DNA from: Variovorax sp. UMC13
GTDB taxonomy: Bacteria; Pseudomonadota; Gammaproteobacteria; Burkholderiales; Burkholderiaceae_C
Direction of reading: 5' to 3'
NCBI RefSeq assembly: GCF_014170375.1
Contig: NZ_LZZW01000016.1
Location: 1-64,000, forward strand
Length of the DNA stretch: 64,000 nucleotides
Under the pieces are notes generated by a model. The model was not told the DNA's origin. It did not search any database and saw only the letters and a list, made by a program, of their open reading frames with translations. This document shows, in pieces, positions 10,643 through 18,785 of the stretch. Each line of letters begins with the position of its first letter. Position 1 is the first letter of the stretch. A program made the position numbers and the translations under genes.

Positions 10643-12009
10643 CCGTGGGCCTGCAGCGGCTGTGGCGTTCGGTCGGCTTCCGTCTGGCCTTCTACTACGG
10701 CCTGCTGGTGGCCATCACCATGCTGGCCGCGCTGGCCATCGTCTACCTGCAGACCGTGGGCGTGCTGCACCAGCGCATGGCGCGCCAGGTCACGGGCGCC
10801 ACGCAGCAACTCGAAGCCCGCTTCGCCGATGGCGGCTACGCGGCCGTGGCCGCGGAGATTTCCCGCTCGCTGGGCGACGGCCGCGATTCGGACAACGAGA
10901 TCTACCTGCTGGCCGACCCCGAAGGCCGCGTGATGGCCGGCAACCTCGATGCCGCGCCCGAGGGTGCGCCCTTCGTCGGCGGCCCCTCGCAGCGGCGCGT
11001 GCGGCGCGCGGACCGGCTGGTGACCGGCTACCTGCTGGCCCGCGAGCTGCCCGACGGCGGCATGCTGGTGGTGGGCCACGACCTGCGCGACCAGGAAGCC
11101 ATCGAATCGCTGATCGCCAGCGCCAGCGCGGCGGCCGGCATCGTGGCGGTGCTGCTGCTGATCGGCGGCACCTTCGTGTTCCGCCAGGAGCTCGAGCGCA
11201 GCGTGGGCAACGTGCGCCGCACGGCCGCGCGCATCGCCGCGGGCGAACTGGAGGAGCGCGTGGCGATCGGCCCCGAGGACGACGAGTTCGCGCTGCTGAG
11301 CCGCGACATCAACGCCATGCTCGACCGCATCCAGTCGCTGATGGACGGCGTGCGCCATGTGTCGAACACCATCGCGCACAACCTGCGCACTCCGCTGATG
11401 CGCATCCTCGCGCGGCTGCATGCGGCCCAGCGCGACCAGGCCTCGCCGCAGGAGCGCTCGCTGGCCATCGCCGCGGCGATGCAGGAGGTGGAAGAGCTCA
11501 CGCTGGTGTTCGAGAAGCTGCTGCAGATCGCCGAGGCCGAGGCCGGCGCGCGGCGCCAGCACTTCGGCCCGGTCGACCTGCAGCGCATCGCCGACGACGT
11601 GATGGAGCTCTACGACGCGGTGGCCGAGGCGCAGGGCGCGACGCTGCAGCGCGAGCCCGCCGACCCGGCCACGGTGCTGGGCGACCGCGACCTGCTGGCC
11701 GGCGCGGTCGCGAATCTGATGGACAACGCGCTCAAGTACGCAGGCACCGGCGCCACCGTGCGCATCGGCACCCGCACCGCGCACGGCCTGGCGCTGCTCA
11801 CGGTGCAGGACGACGGCCCCGGCATCCCCGCGGCCGAGCTGCCGCGCATCGGCCAGCGCTTCCATCGGCTGGACCGCCGGCTGCCCGGCCACGGCCTGGG
11901 CCTGGCCAGCGTGCAGGCCGTGATCGCGCTGCACGGCGGCCGGCTCGACCTGGCCGACGCCGCGCCGGGGCTGCGCGCCACGGTCGAGCTGCCCGCGCAC
12001 ATCGAGTAG
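10639..12009 (+). CDS. Membrane sensor histidine kinase
   Basis: This 456-residue kinase phosphorylates the OmpR-type regulator encoded just upstream. Two membrane helices (about 13-37 and 155-180) bracket a periplasmic sensor of about 115 residues. A HAMP linker follows, then the dimerisation box HNLRTPL with phosphorylatable His247, N-box MDNALKYAG, G1 motif DDGPGIP and G2 motif GHGLGLASV. The H-box has Asn after His in place of the more common Glu, a variant known in HK subfamilies. The start ATG overlaps the regulator stop. The signal sensed is not predictable from sequence. Confidence 0.92.
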   Translation: MTVGLQRLWRSVGFRLAFYYGLLVAITMLAALAIVYLQTVGVLHQRMARQVTGATQQLEARFADGGYAAVAAEISRSLGDGRDSDNEIYLLADPEGRVMAGNLDAAPEGAPFVGGPSQRRVRRADRLVTGYLLARELPDGGMLVVGHDLRDQEAIESLIASASAAAGIVAVLLLIGGTFVFRQELERSVGNVRRTAARIAAGELEERVAIGPEDDEFALLSRDINAMLDRIQSLMDGVRHVSNTIAHNLRTPLMRILARLHAAQRDQASPQERSLAIAAAMQEVEELTLVFEKLLQIAEAEAGARRQHFGPVDLQRIADDVMELYDAVAEAQGATLQREPADPATVLGDRDLLAGAVANLMDNALKYAGTGATVRIGTRTAHGLALLTVQDDGPGIPAAELPRIGQRFHRLDRRLPGHGLGLASVQAVIALHGGRLDLADAAPGLRATVELPAHIE

Positions 12010-12109
12010 CCGCAGCGCTGGCGGCCTGCGTGGAATCCCTCTGAGCGACCGGGCAGCCTTGCCCTACGATCGCCGCTGGAGACAACACAACAAGACAAGA
12101 GTCACGAGG

Positions 12110-12919
12110 ATGGGCACACCCCCGAACTTCCTGCACCTGTGGGACGACAGCTTTCTCTACGTCACGCCGGCCATCCATTCGGGCCTGACGGCGCGCTCGT
12201 CGGCCACCCTGCTGGCCTCGGTGAGCGGACACCCCTTCACGCTGGAAGGCATCGACGGCACGCGCGTGCGCTGCACCGCCGCGCTGATCGCGCCGCACGT
12301 CTCGCGCCGGCTCGACGTCGAAGGCTGCGGCCTGCTGTCGCTCAACCTCGACCCGGCCGGCAACGCCTACCGCATGCTCGCCACGCGCATGGGCGGCCAG
12401 GGCATCCAGCCGCTGGATGCGCGCCGCTTCGGCCGCCTGCGCGACGACTTCGAACCGGTGCAGTACGGCGCCCTGCCCGATGAGCGGGTGCAGGCGCTGA
12501 GCAACGGCATGATCGCGTCGATCACCGAAAGCCCGCTGCTCGCCGCGCACATCGACCCGCGCGTGACGCGCGTGATCGAAGCCATCCGCAGCCACGCGGG
12601 CCAGATCCAACTGCGCGAGCTGTCGGCCCTGGCCTGCCTGTCGCCCGACCGGCTCACGCACCTGTTCGCGGCGCAGGTGGGCGTGTCGATCAAGCGCTAT
12701 GCGCTGTGGACCAAGGTTCGCCTCACGGTGCAGCAGTTCACCCGCCCGCGCAAGCTCACCGACGTGGCGCTCAACAGCGGCTTCACCGACGCGGCCCACA
12801 TGAGCCGCACCTTCCAGCGCTACTTCGGCCTCGCGCCCTCCTTCCTCGCCAACCAGGTGCAGGTGACGGCCGACGCCCATGCCTCGCACGCCTGGGGGCG
12901 CACCGCCGCCTGCGCCTAG
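12110..12919 (+). CDS. AraC-family transcriptional regulator
   Basis: This 269-residue protein has an AraC-type double helix-turn-helix in its last 100 residues: LRELSALACLSPDRLTHLF for the first element and LTDVALNSGFTDAAHMSRTF for the second, ending FQRYFGLAPS. The N-terminal 160 residues look like a small sensor domain of no family I recognise. The ATG at 12110 follows a CACGAGG ribosome-site-like sequence; an upstream TTG would only add basic residues. It lies 108 bases before a secreted acylase gene on the same strand, and could control it. A possible promoter core (CCTACGATCGCC) is at 12063-12074. Confidence 0.88.
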   Translation: MGTPPNFLHLWDDSFLYVTPAIHSGLTARSSATLLASVSGHPFTLEGIDGTRVRCTAALIAPHVSRRLDVEGCGLLSLNLDPAGNAYRMLATRMGGQGIQPLDARRFGRLRDDFEPVQYGALPDERVQALSNGMIASITESPLLAAHIDPRVTRVIEAIRSHAGQIQLRELSALACLSPDRLTHLFAAQVGVSIKRYALWTKVRLTVQQFTRPRKLTDVALNSGFTDAAHMSRTFQRYFGLAPSFLANQVQVTADAHASHAWGRTAACA

Positions 12920-12958
12920 TCGAGGCACGGACCCGCACATCAGCGGCTCCGTACAAGT

Positions 12959-12982
12959 CGGCGCCGCCTTGTCTCCCTAAGC
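12959..12982 (+). promoter_or_regulatory. Promoter-like block before the acylase gene
   Basis: CGGCGCCG (12959-12966), four bases, then GTCTCCCTAAGC (12971-12982). The same two elements with the same 4-base gap occur before the secreted hydrolase gene (56459-56484). The acylase start is 45 bases downstream. The role is inferred from this similarity only. Confidence 0.35.
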
Positions 12983-12987
12983 TGCGC

Positions 12988-13009
12988 ATGGCCCTGACGA
13001 CAGGGCCAT
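12988..13009 (+). promoter_or_regulatory. 5'-leader stem-loop before the acylase gene
   Basis: ATGGCCCTG and CAGGGCCAT are perfect 9-bp arms around ACGA. The stem ends three bases before a CGGAGAC ribosome site and so leaves it free. It could stabilise the messenger or be an operator for the neighbouring AraC-type regulator; neither can be decided from sequence. Confidence 0.45.
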
Positions 13010-13027
13010 CACCGGAGACACAAGATC

Positions 13028-15532
13028 ATGAGACGAGTCCAAGCCTCGCGCGGCGCCCTGCCGCTTTCCATCGTCGCGCTCGCGGCAGCCGCATTGCTCA
13101 GCGCCTGCGGCGGCGGCAGCGGCGGCGACATCTCGCCGCCGCCCGACCCCGGAACGCCGCCCACCGCCACCTACAAGGCCGAGATCCGCCGCACCGCCAT
13201 GGGCGTGCCGCACATCAAGGCCGACACCTGGGCCGGCGCGGGCTACGGCTACGGTTATGCACAGGCCGAGGACAACCTCTGCACCATGGCCGATTCCTTC
13301 CTCACCTACCGCGGCGAGCGCTCGCAGTTCCTCGGCGCCGATGCGCAATTGCTGGCCAGCAGCACCATCGGCCGGCCGAAGAACATCGAGTCCGATTTCT
13401 TCCATCGCCACGTGATCTCCGACGACGTGGTGCAGAAGATGATCGCAGCCCAGCCCGACAACCTCAAGCAGCTGGTGACCGGCTTCGCCGCCGGCTACAA
13501 CCGCTATGTGCGCGACGTCAAGGCCAAGGCCGGCGCCAACGCGGCCTGCGCCAGCGAGGCCTGGGTGCGGCCGGTGAGCACCGACGACATCTACCGCCGC
13601 ATGTACGCGGCCAACCTCGCGGGCGGCTACAGCAACTTCCTGCCCCACATCGCCGGCGCGCTCGCGCCCGCGGCAAGCGGCCCCACCCAGCTGAGCGCGC
13701 GCAAGGCGGCAGCGCAGTTCGCGTCCGCGACGATGCAGCTGCCCGAACTGCAGGTGGGCGGCCACGAGGGCGTGGGCAGCAACATGATCGGCTTCGGCAC
13801 CGCCGCCACCGGCGACGGCAGCCCGCTGCTGTTCGGCAACCCGCACTGGTACTGGCGCGGGCCCGACCGCTTCTACCAGGCGCAGCTCACCATCCCGGGC
13901 CAGCTCAACGTGAGCGGCACCTCCTTCCTCGGCATCCCGGTGATGCTGATCGGCTTCAACGACAACGTGGCCTGGAGCCACACGGTGTCGACCGCGCGCC
14001 GCTTCGGCTTCTTCGAACTGAAGCTGGCGTCCGGCAACCCGACCAGCTACCTGCGTGACGGCGTGACCGTGAAGATGCAGGCCACCGCCATCACCGTGAA
14101 GGTGAAGCAGAGCGACGGCGGCGTGTCGCCCGTGACGCGCACGCTCTACAAGTCGGAGTACGGCCCGATGGTCAACCTCGGCCTGCTGAACCCGGCGCTG
14201 GCCTGGAACCAGACTACGGCCTTCGCGATGCGCGACATCAACGGCGAGAACTACCGCACCTTCCGCAACTGGCTGCGCTGGAACCAGGCGAAGTCGCTCG
14301 ACGAGTTCATCGCCATCCAGCGCGAGGAAGCGGCCATTCCCTGGGTCAACACCGTGGCCGTGGGCCGGGGCACGGCCAAGGCCTGGTACGCCGACATCGG
14401 CGCGGTGCCCAACGTGTCGCCGGCCCAGACCACGAGCTGCACCACGCCCACCGGCCTGTCGCTGCGCGCCAGCCTGCCGCGGGTGCCGATCTTCGACGGC
14501 TCGCGCGGCTACTGCGACTGGCAGACCGACGCCGACTCGGCGCAGAAGGGCGCGATCGGCGCCTCGCGCATGCCCAGCCTGCAGCGCGAGGACTATGTGG
14601 CGAACATGAACGACAGCTACTGGCTGACGCAGCCCAAGGCCCCGCTGACCGACTACCCCGACATCATGGGCCCGGCCGGCACCGAGGCCGTGAGCTTCCG
14701 CACCCGCATGGGCAACCGGCTGGCGCAGGAGCGCCTGGCGGGCACCGACCGCTACGGCGGCAACCGGGCCACCAGCGACATCGTGCAGCGCATGGTGCTC
14801 AACAGCCGCGTGCTGACGGCCGAGCTGTTCAAGAACGACGCGCTGGACCTGGTGTGCGCCACGCCGAAGATCACGGTCGCGACGGACCCGCAGACCAAGG
14901 AGGCCATCGGCCGCGACGTCGACACCGGCCCGGCCTGCGCCGCGCTGCGCAACTGGGACAACACCGGCACCGTCGCTTCGCGCGGCGCCCATGTGTGGGA
15001 CGAGTTCTGGAATCGCGCCGCGCTGATGCCGGCCGCCACGCTCTACAACGTGCCCTTCGATGCCAAGGATGCGGTCAACACGCCGCGCGATCTCAAGGCC
15101 ACGGCCGCAGCCGGCCTGCAGCAGGCCTTCGGCGCCGCCATCGCGCGCATCGAGGCCAGCGGCTACGCCCTGGACGCGCCCCGCGGCGAGGTGCTGTTCG
15201 CCACCCGCGGCGGCCAGAAGATCCCGCTGTACGGCGGCTGCGGCGGCCCGGGCTACTTCACCATCGCCTGCTCGGAGAACCGGCTCGACAAGGGCGGCTA
15301 CAGCATGGACGCCAACCCCAACGGCAACAGCTACATGCAGGTGGTGCGCTTCCCCGAAGGCGGTGTGGACGCCCGCACCTTCCTGACCTTCTCGCTGTCG
15401 GACGACCCGGCCTCGGCGCACAACGGCGACTACACCCGGGCCTACAGCGCGGGCCAGTGGCTCAAGGTGCCCTTCTCCGAAGCCGAGATCGCGGGCGACG
15501 CGGCACTGCGCAGCACCTCGCTGAGCGAATAA
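13028..15532 (+). CDS. Secreted penicillin-acylase-family (Ntn hydrolase) lipoprotein
   Basis: This 834-residue enzyme belongs to the N-terminal-nucleophile acylases that cut amide bonds of beta-lactams, N-acyl-homoserine lactones or related acyl amides. It has a lipoprotein signal with lipobox LLSAC (Cys27) followed by a Gly/Ser/Pro-rich linker. The alpha part runs to about residue 250. Autocatalytic cleavage is predicted before Ser251 in the GVG-SNMIGFG motif, which would become the nucleophile of the beta chain. GNPHWYW and NDNVAWSHTVST are further family motifs. Sequence flavour is closer to the aculeacin/AHL-acylase branch than to penicillin G acylase. A strong terminator follows. Substrate is not determined. 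Confidence 0.88.
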   Translation: MRRVQASRGALPLSIVALAAAALLSACGGGSGGDISPPPDPGTPPTATYKAEIRRTAMGVPHIKADTWAGAGYGYGYAQAEDNLCTMADSFLTYRGERSQFLGADAQLLASSTIGRPKNIESDFFHRHVISDDVVQKMIAAQPDNLKQLVTGFAAGYNRYVRDVKAKAGANAACASEAWVRPVSTDDIYRRMYAANLAGGYSNFLPHIAGALAPAASGPTQLSARKAAAQFASATMQLPELQVGGHEGVGSNMIGFGTAATGDGSPLLFGNPHWYWRGPDRFYQAQLTIPGQLNVSGTSFLGIPVMLIGFNDNVAWSHTVSTARRFGFFELKLASGNPTSYLRDGVTVKMQATAITVKVKQSDGGVSPVTRTLYKSEYGPMVNLGLLNPALAWNQTTAFAMRDINGENYRTFRNWLRWNQAKSLDEFIAIQREEAAIPWVNTVAVGRGTAKAWYADIGAVPNVSPAQTTSCTTPTGLSLRASLPRVPIFDGSRGYCDWQTDADSAQKGAIGASRMPSLQREDYVANMNDSYWLTQPKAPLTDYPDIMGPAGTEAVSFRTRMGNRLAQERLAGTDRYGGNRATSDIVQRMVLNSRVLTAELFKNDALDLVCATPKITVATDPQTKEAIGRDVDTGPACAALRNWDNTGTVASRGAHVWDEFWNRAALMPAATLYNVPFDAKDAVNTPRDLKATAAAGLQQAFGAAIARIEASGYALDAPRGEVLFATRGGQKIPLYGGCGGPGYFTIACSENRLDKGGYSMDANPNGNSYMQVVRFPEGGVDARTFLTFSLSDDPASAHNGDYTRAYSAGQWLKVPFSEAEIAGDAALRSTSLSE

Positions 15533-15551
15533 GCACCGGCGCCTTCCGCGC

Positions 15552-15588
15552 GACCGGCACGGCCTCCGCCGTGCCGGTCTTTTTTTTT
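15552..15588 (+). terminator. Rho-independent terminator after the acylase gene
   Basis: GACCGGCACGGC pairs perfectly with GCCGTGCCGGTC over 12 bp with a CTCC loop, followed by nine T residues. It starts 20 bases after the acylase stop and is the clearest intrinsic terminator in the window. Confidence 0.95.
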
Positions 15589-15608
15589 GGGCGCCCCCGC
15601 CGACCGCC

Positions 15609-15630
15609 CACATTGCCAAACGGCAATGTG
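15609..15630. promoter_or_regulatory. Operator-like palindrome upstream of tctB
   Basis: CACATTGCC and GGCAATGTG are perfect 9-bp arms separated by AAAC. The site lies 113 bases before tctB and just upstream of a promoter-like block at 15654-15667. No T-run follows, so it is more likely a regulator binding site than a terminator. The cognate regulator is unknown. Confidence 0.5.
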
Positions 15631-15653
15631 TTCGTCATGCACGCGCGGCCTCT

Positions 15654-15667
15654 GTCTTCCTACCATC
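15654..15667 (+). promoter_or_regulatory. Promoter-like box before tctBA
   Basis: GTCTTCCTACCATC is identical over 14 bases to 56471-56484, upstream of the secreted hydrolase gene. TACCAT may be the -10 element. It is 75 bases before the tctB start. No good -35 is visible, so an activator may be needed. Confidence 0.4.
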
Positions 15668-15742
15668 GCCTGCGCACTTCCCGTGCCCGTCGCGGCGCTC
15701 GCGCGCGCCGTCGCGATTCATTGCATCTACAGGAGACAAAGG

Positions 15743-16228
15743 TTGAAAATCAAAAGTCAGAGAGACTTCTACTCGGGCGTGCTTTTCAGCGCCTTCGGCG
15801 TGGCTTTCGCCTGGGGCGCCACCACGTACAACGTGGGCAGCGGCGCCCGCATGGGCCCGGGCTACTTCCCGCTGATCGTCGGCATCCTCATGGCCATCAT
15901 GGGTTCGCTGATCGCGCTCAAGGCGCTGATCCTCGAGACCGAGGACGGTGAACCGATCGGCAGCATCGCCTGGCGCCCGCTGGGCTTCGTGATCGGCGCC
16001 AACCTGATCTTCGGCGTCCTGCTGGGCGGCCTGCCGAGCATCGGCCTGCCGCCGATGGGCCTGATCGTCGCGATCTACGCGCTGACCTTCATCGCCAGCC
16101 TCGCCGGCGACCAGTTCAGCTTCAAGGGTGTCGCCGTGCTGGCGACCATCCTCGCGCTCGGCAGCTACCTCGCCTTCGTGGTCGCGCTGAAGCTGCAGTT
16201 CCCGGTCTGGCCCACGTTCATCGGCTGA
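15743..16228 (+). CDS. tctB: Tripartite tricarboxylate transporter small membrane subunit TctB
   Basis: TctB is the small, four-helix membrane subunit of TTT importers. From a TTG start preceded by AGGAG at a 7-base distance, the protein has 161 residues, the normal size. It begins KIKSQRDFYSGVLFSAFG and contains the ARMGPGYFPLIVGI segment that is a hallmark of the family. Helices lie at about 11-30, 40-62, 78-112 and 125-155. It is followed 31 bases later by tctA. The matching soluble receptor tctC is absent; Bug-type receptors at 24616 and 50468 could serve. Confidence 0.9.
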   Translation: MKIKSQRDFYSGVLFSAFGVAFAWGATTYNVGSGARMGPGYFPLIVGILMAIMGSLIALKALILETEDGEPIGSIAWRPLGFVIGANLIFGVLLGGLPSIGLPPMGLIVAIYALTFIASLAGDQFSFKGVAVLATILALGSYLAFVVALKLQFPVWPTFIG

Positions 16229-16259
16229 GCACGCACACCACAACGAGACACAAGCACTC

Positions 16260-17771
16260 ATGGACCTGATCACGAATCTCTCGATTGGTTTCGGCGTCGC
16301 CTTCACGGCGCAGAACCTCGTCTACGCCTTCGTCGGCTGCCTGCTGGGCACGCTGATCGGCGTGCTCCCCGGCATCGGCCCGGTCGCGACCATCGCGATG
16401 CTGCTGCCCGCCACCTACGCGCTGCCTCCGGTGGCCGCGCTGATCATGCTGGCCGGCATCTACTACGGCGCCCAATACGGTGGCTCGACCACCGCCATCC
16501 TGGTCAACCTGCCGGGCGAATCCTCCTCGGTGGTGACCGTGATCGACGGCTACCAGATGGCCAGAAAAGGCAGGGCCGGGCCCGCGCTCGCTGCGGCCGG
16601 CCTGGGCTCCTTCTTCGCCGGTTGCGTGGGCACCCTGATCCTGGCCGCCTTCGCGCCGCCGCTGACCGAGCTGGCCTTCAAGTTCGGCCCGGCCGAGTAC
16701 TTCTCGCTGATGATCCTGGGCCTGATCGGCGCCGTGGTGCTGGCGTCGGGCTCGCTGCTCAAGGCCATCACGATGATCCTGTTCGGCCTGGCGCTGGGCC
16801 TGGTCGGCACCGACGTGAACTCGGGCGTGGCGCGCTACAGCTTCGACATCCCCGAACTGACCGACGGCATCGGCTTCATCGCCATCGCCATGGGCGTGTT
16901 CGGCTACGGCGAAATCATCGCCAACCTGGCCGTGCCCGAGCACGAGCGCGAAGTGTTCACCGCCAAGGTCAAGGGCCTGTGGCCCACCAAGCAGGACTTC
17001 AAGGACATGACGCCCGCGGTGCTGCGCGGCACGGCGCTGGGTTCTGCCCTGGGCATCCTGCCGGGCGGCGGCGCCCTGCTGTCGGCCTTCGCGGCCTACA
17101 CCATCGAGAAGAAGATGAAGCTCAAGGCGGGCGAAGTGCCCTTCGGCAAGGGCAACATCCGCGGCGTGGCGGGCCCCGAGTCGGCCAACAACGCTGGCGC
17201 GCAGACCTCCTTCATCCCGCTGCTGACCCTGGGCATCCCGCCCAATGCCGTGATGGCGCTGATGGTCGGTGCCATGACCATCCACAACATCCAGCCGGGC
17301 CCGCAGGTCATGACCAGCAACCCCGAACTGTTCTGGGGCCTGATCGCCTCGATGTGGATCGGCAACCTGATGCTGATCGTGCTGAACCTGCCGATGATCG
17401 GCATCTGGATCAAGCTGCTGACCATTCCCTACAAGTGGCTGTTCCCGGCGATCGTGCTGTTCTGCGCGGTGGGCGTGTACTCGGAGAACAACAACACCTT
17501 CGACGTCTGGATGGTCGCGATCTTCGGCATCGTGGGCTACGCCTTCCTCAAGCTGAAGTGCGAACCCGCGCCGCTGCTGCTGGGCTTCATCCTGGGCCCG
17601 ATGATGGAAGAGAACCTGCGCCGCGCGCTGCTGCTGTCGCGCGGCGACTGGAGCGTGTTCGTGATGCGGCCGATCTCCGCGGGTCTGCTGGCGGCCGCGC
17701 TGCTGCTGCTGGTGGTGGTGTTGCTGCCGGCCGTGAAGGCCAAGCGCGAGGAAGCTTTCGTCGAGGACTAG
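16260..17771 (+). CDS. tctA: Tripartite tricarboxylate transporter large membrane subunit TctA
   Basis: TctA is the large inner-membrane channel subunit, driven by an ion gradient and fed by a periplasmic Bug-type receptor. The 503-residue protein has about 11-12 hydrophobic helices. Family motifs are GVLPGIGPVATIAMLLP (residue 37 on), YYGAQYGGSTTAILVNLPGE (about 76-95) and the repeat-related LPGGGALLSAFAAY in the second half. It is the second gene of tctBA and ends 37 bases before a strong bidirectional hairpin terminator. Citrate, other carboxylates or hydroxyacids are typical substrates; the neighbouring dehydrogenases favour a hydroxyacid, which is inference. Confidence 0.95.
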   Translation: MDLITNLSIGFGVAFTAQNLVYAFVGCLLGTLIGVLPGIGPVATIAMLLPATYALPPVAALIMLAGIYYGAQYGGSTTAILVNLPGESSSVVTVIDGYQMARKGRAGPALAAAGLGSFFAGCVGTLILAAFAPPLTELAFKFGPAEYFSLMILGLIGAVVLASGSLLKAITMILFGLALGLVGTDVNSGVARYSFDIPELTDGIGFIAIAMGVFGYGEIIANLAVPEHEREVFTAKVKGLWPTKQDFKDMTPAVLRGTALGSALGILPGGGALLSAFAAYTIEKKMKLKAGEVPFGKGNIRGVAGPESANNAGAQTSFIPLLTLGIPPNAVMALMVGAMTIHNIQPGPQVMTSNPELFWGLIASMWIGNLMLIVLNLPMIGIWIKLLTIPYKWLFPAIVLFCAVGVYSENNNTFDVWMVAIFGIVGYAFLKLKCEPAPLLLGFILGPMMEENLRRALLLSRGDWSVFVMRPISAGLLAAALLLLVVVLLPAVKAKREEAFVED

Positions 17772-17807
17772 GACCACCTCCGAGGCGCCTGCGGTGCCTC
17801 ACCAACA

Positions 17808-17835
17808 AGAAAGCCGCCCCTCGGGGCGGCTTTCT
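17808..17835. terminator. Bidirectional terminator between tctA and the dehydrogenase operon
   Basis: AGAAAGCCGCCCC pairs with GGGGCGGCTTTCT over 13 bp. The A-rich foot and T-rich foot give a U-tract on either strand, so it can end tctBA transcripts rightward and the dehydrogenase operon leftward. Both flanking stop codons lie within 40 bases. Confidence 0.85.
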
Positions 17836-17857
17836 GCTTTGGGGGGTGAGGACTGAA

Positions 17858-18751
17858 TCAGCTGCCGTCGCCGCGCTTGGCAAGCAGTGCCACCAGTTCG
17901 GGCACCAGCGTCTGCGGATCGCTGCCGTTCACCGCGCCCTCGAAGGTCTGGCGCACGCCTTCGGCAATCGCGCGGGCCGAGTGGCTGTCGCTGGCCATGG
18001 TGGTGTAGTAGCCCAGGTCCTTGAGCGCGTTCGACATCGCGAAGCGCAGGCCGTTGGGGTCCTTGGCCAGCAGGAAGGGCTTGAGGCGCTCCAGCGCGGT
18101 GCCGCCGCCGCCGCCCTTGCTCAGCACGTCGACGAAGACCTCGGGCGCCACGCCCGCGCGTTCAGCGCAGGCCGCGGCCTCGGCGATCAGCGCGACCGAG
18201 CCCAGCGACACGTAGTTGTGCAGCAGCTTCATGCGGTGGCCGGCACCGACGCCGCCCGCGTGCGTGATGTTCTCGGCGAAGCAGGCCAGCAGCGGCCGGC
18301 ATTCGGCAAACAGCGCGTCGTCGGCGCCCACCAGCAGGTTGAGCCGGCCTTCGGCGGCTTCCTTGGGCGTGCGCGTCATGGCCGAATCCATGAAGCGGCC
18401 GCCGGCTTCGGCCACCACCTGGGCCAGCCGCTCGGTCGAGGCCGGGATGGCGGTCGAGCAGTCGATGATCACCGTGCCCTTGCGCAGGCCCTGGAGCACG
18501 CCGCCCTCGCCCAGCAGCACCGCCTCGACCTGGGGCGAGCCGGTGACACACAGCAGCAGCACGTCGACCGCCGCGGCCAGTTCGCGCGCGGTCTGGAAGG
18601 TGGTGACGCCCGCGGCCTTGAGGGTGTCGAGCGGCTGGTTGCCCGCGTGCTCGAGCACCGCCAGCGCATGGCCGTGCTTGACGATGTTGCTGGCGATCCC
18701 GTGGCCCATCATGCCGACGCCGATCAGGCCGATCTTCTTGTTGTTGCTCAT
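17858..18751 (-). CDS. NAD(P)-dependent beta-hydroxyacid dehydrogenase (3-hydroxyisobutyrate/tartronate semialdehyde reductase family)
   Basis: This 297-residue cytoplasmic enzyme interconverts a beta-hydroxyacid and its semialdehyde. The Rossmann motif IGLIGVGMMGHGIA is at residue 7 on. The substrate-binding segment DSAMTRTPKEAAEG and the catalytic Lys motif GHRMKLLHNY are both in place. The substrate motif differs from the usual DAPVSGG form, so the substrate cannot be named. The start at 18751 has an AGGAG site and directly precedes the Rossmann fold. It is last in a three-gene leftward operon with an aldehyde dehydrogenase and a 2-hydroxyacid dehydrogenase. Confidence 0.88.
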   Translation of the reverse strand: MSNNKKIGLIGVGMMGHGIASNIVKHGHALAVLEHAGNQPLDTLKAAGVTTFQTARELAAAVDVLLLCVTGSPQVEAVLLGEGGVLQGLRKGTVIIDCSTAIPASTERLAQVVAEAGGRFMDSAMTRTPKEAAEGRLNLLVGADDALFAECRPLLACFAENITHAGGVGAGHRMKLLHNYVSLGSVALIAEAAACAERAGVAPEVFVDVLSKGGGGGTALERLKPFLLAKDPNGLRFAMSNALKDLGYYTTMASDSHSARAIAEGVRQTFEGAVNGSDPQTLVPELVALLAKRGDGS

Positions 18752-18785
18752 TGCATCTTCTCCTGCGAAAAATTCAGTGCTGTGT

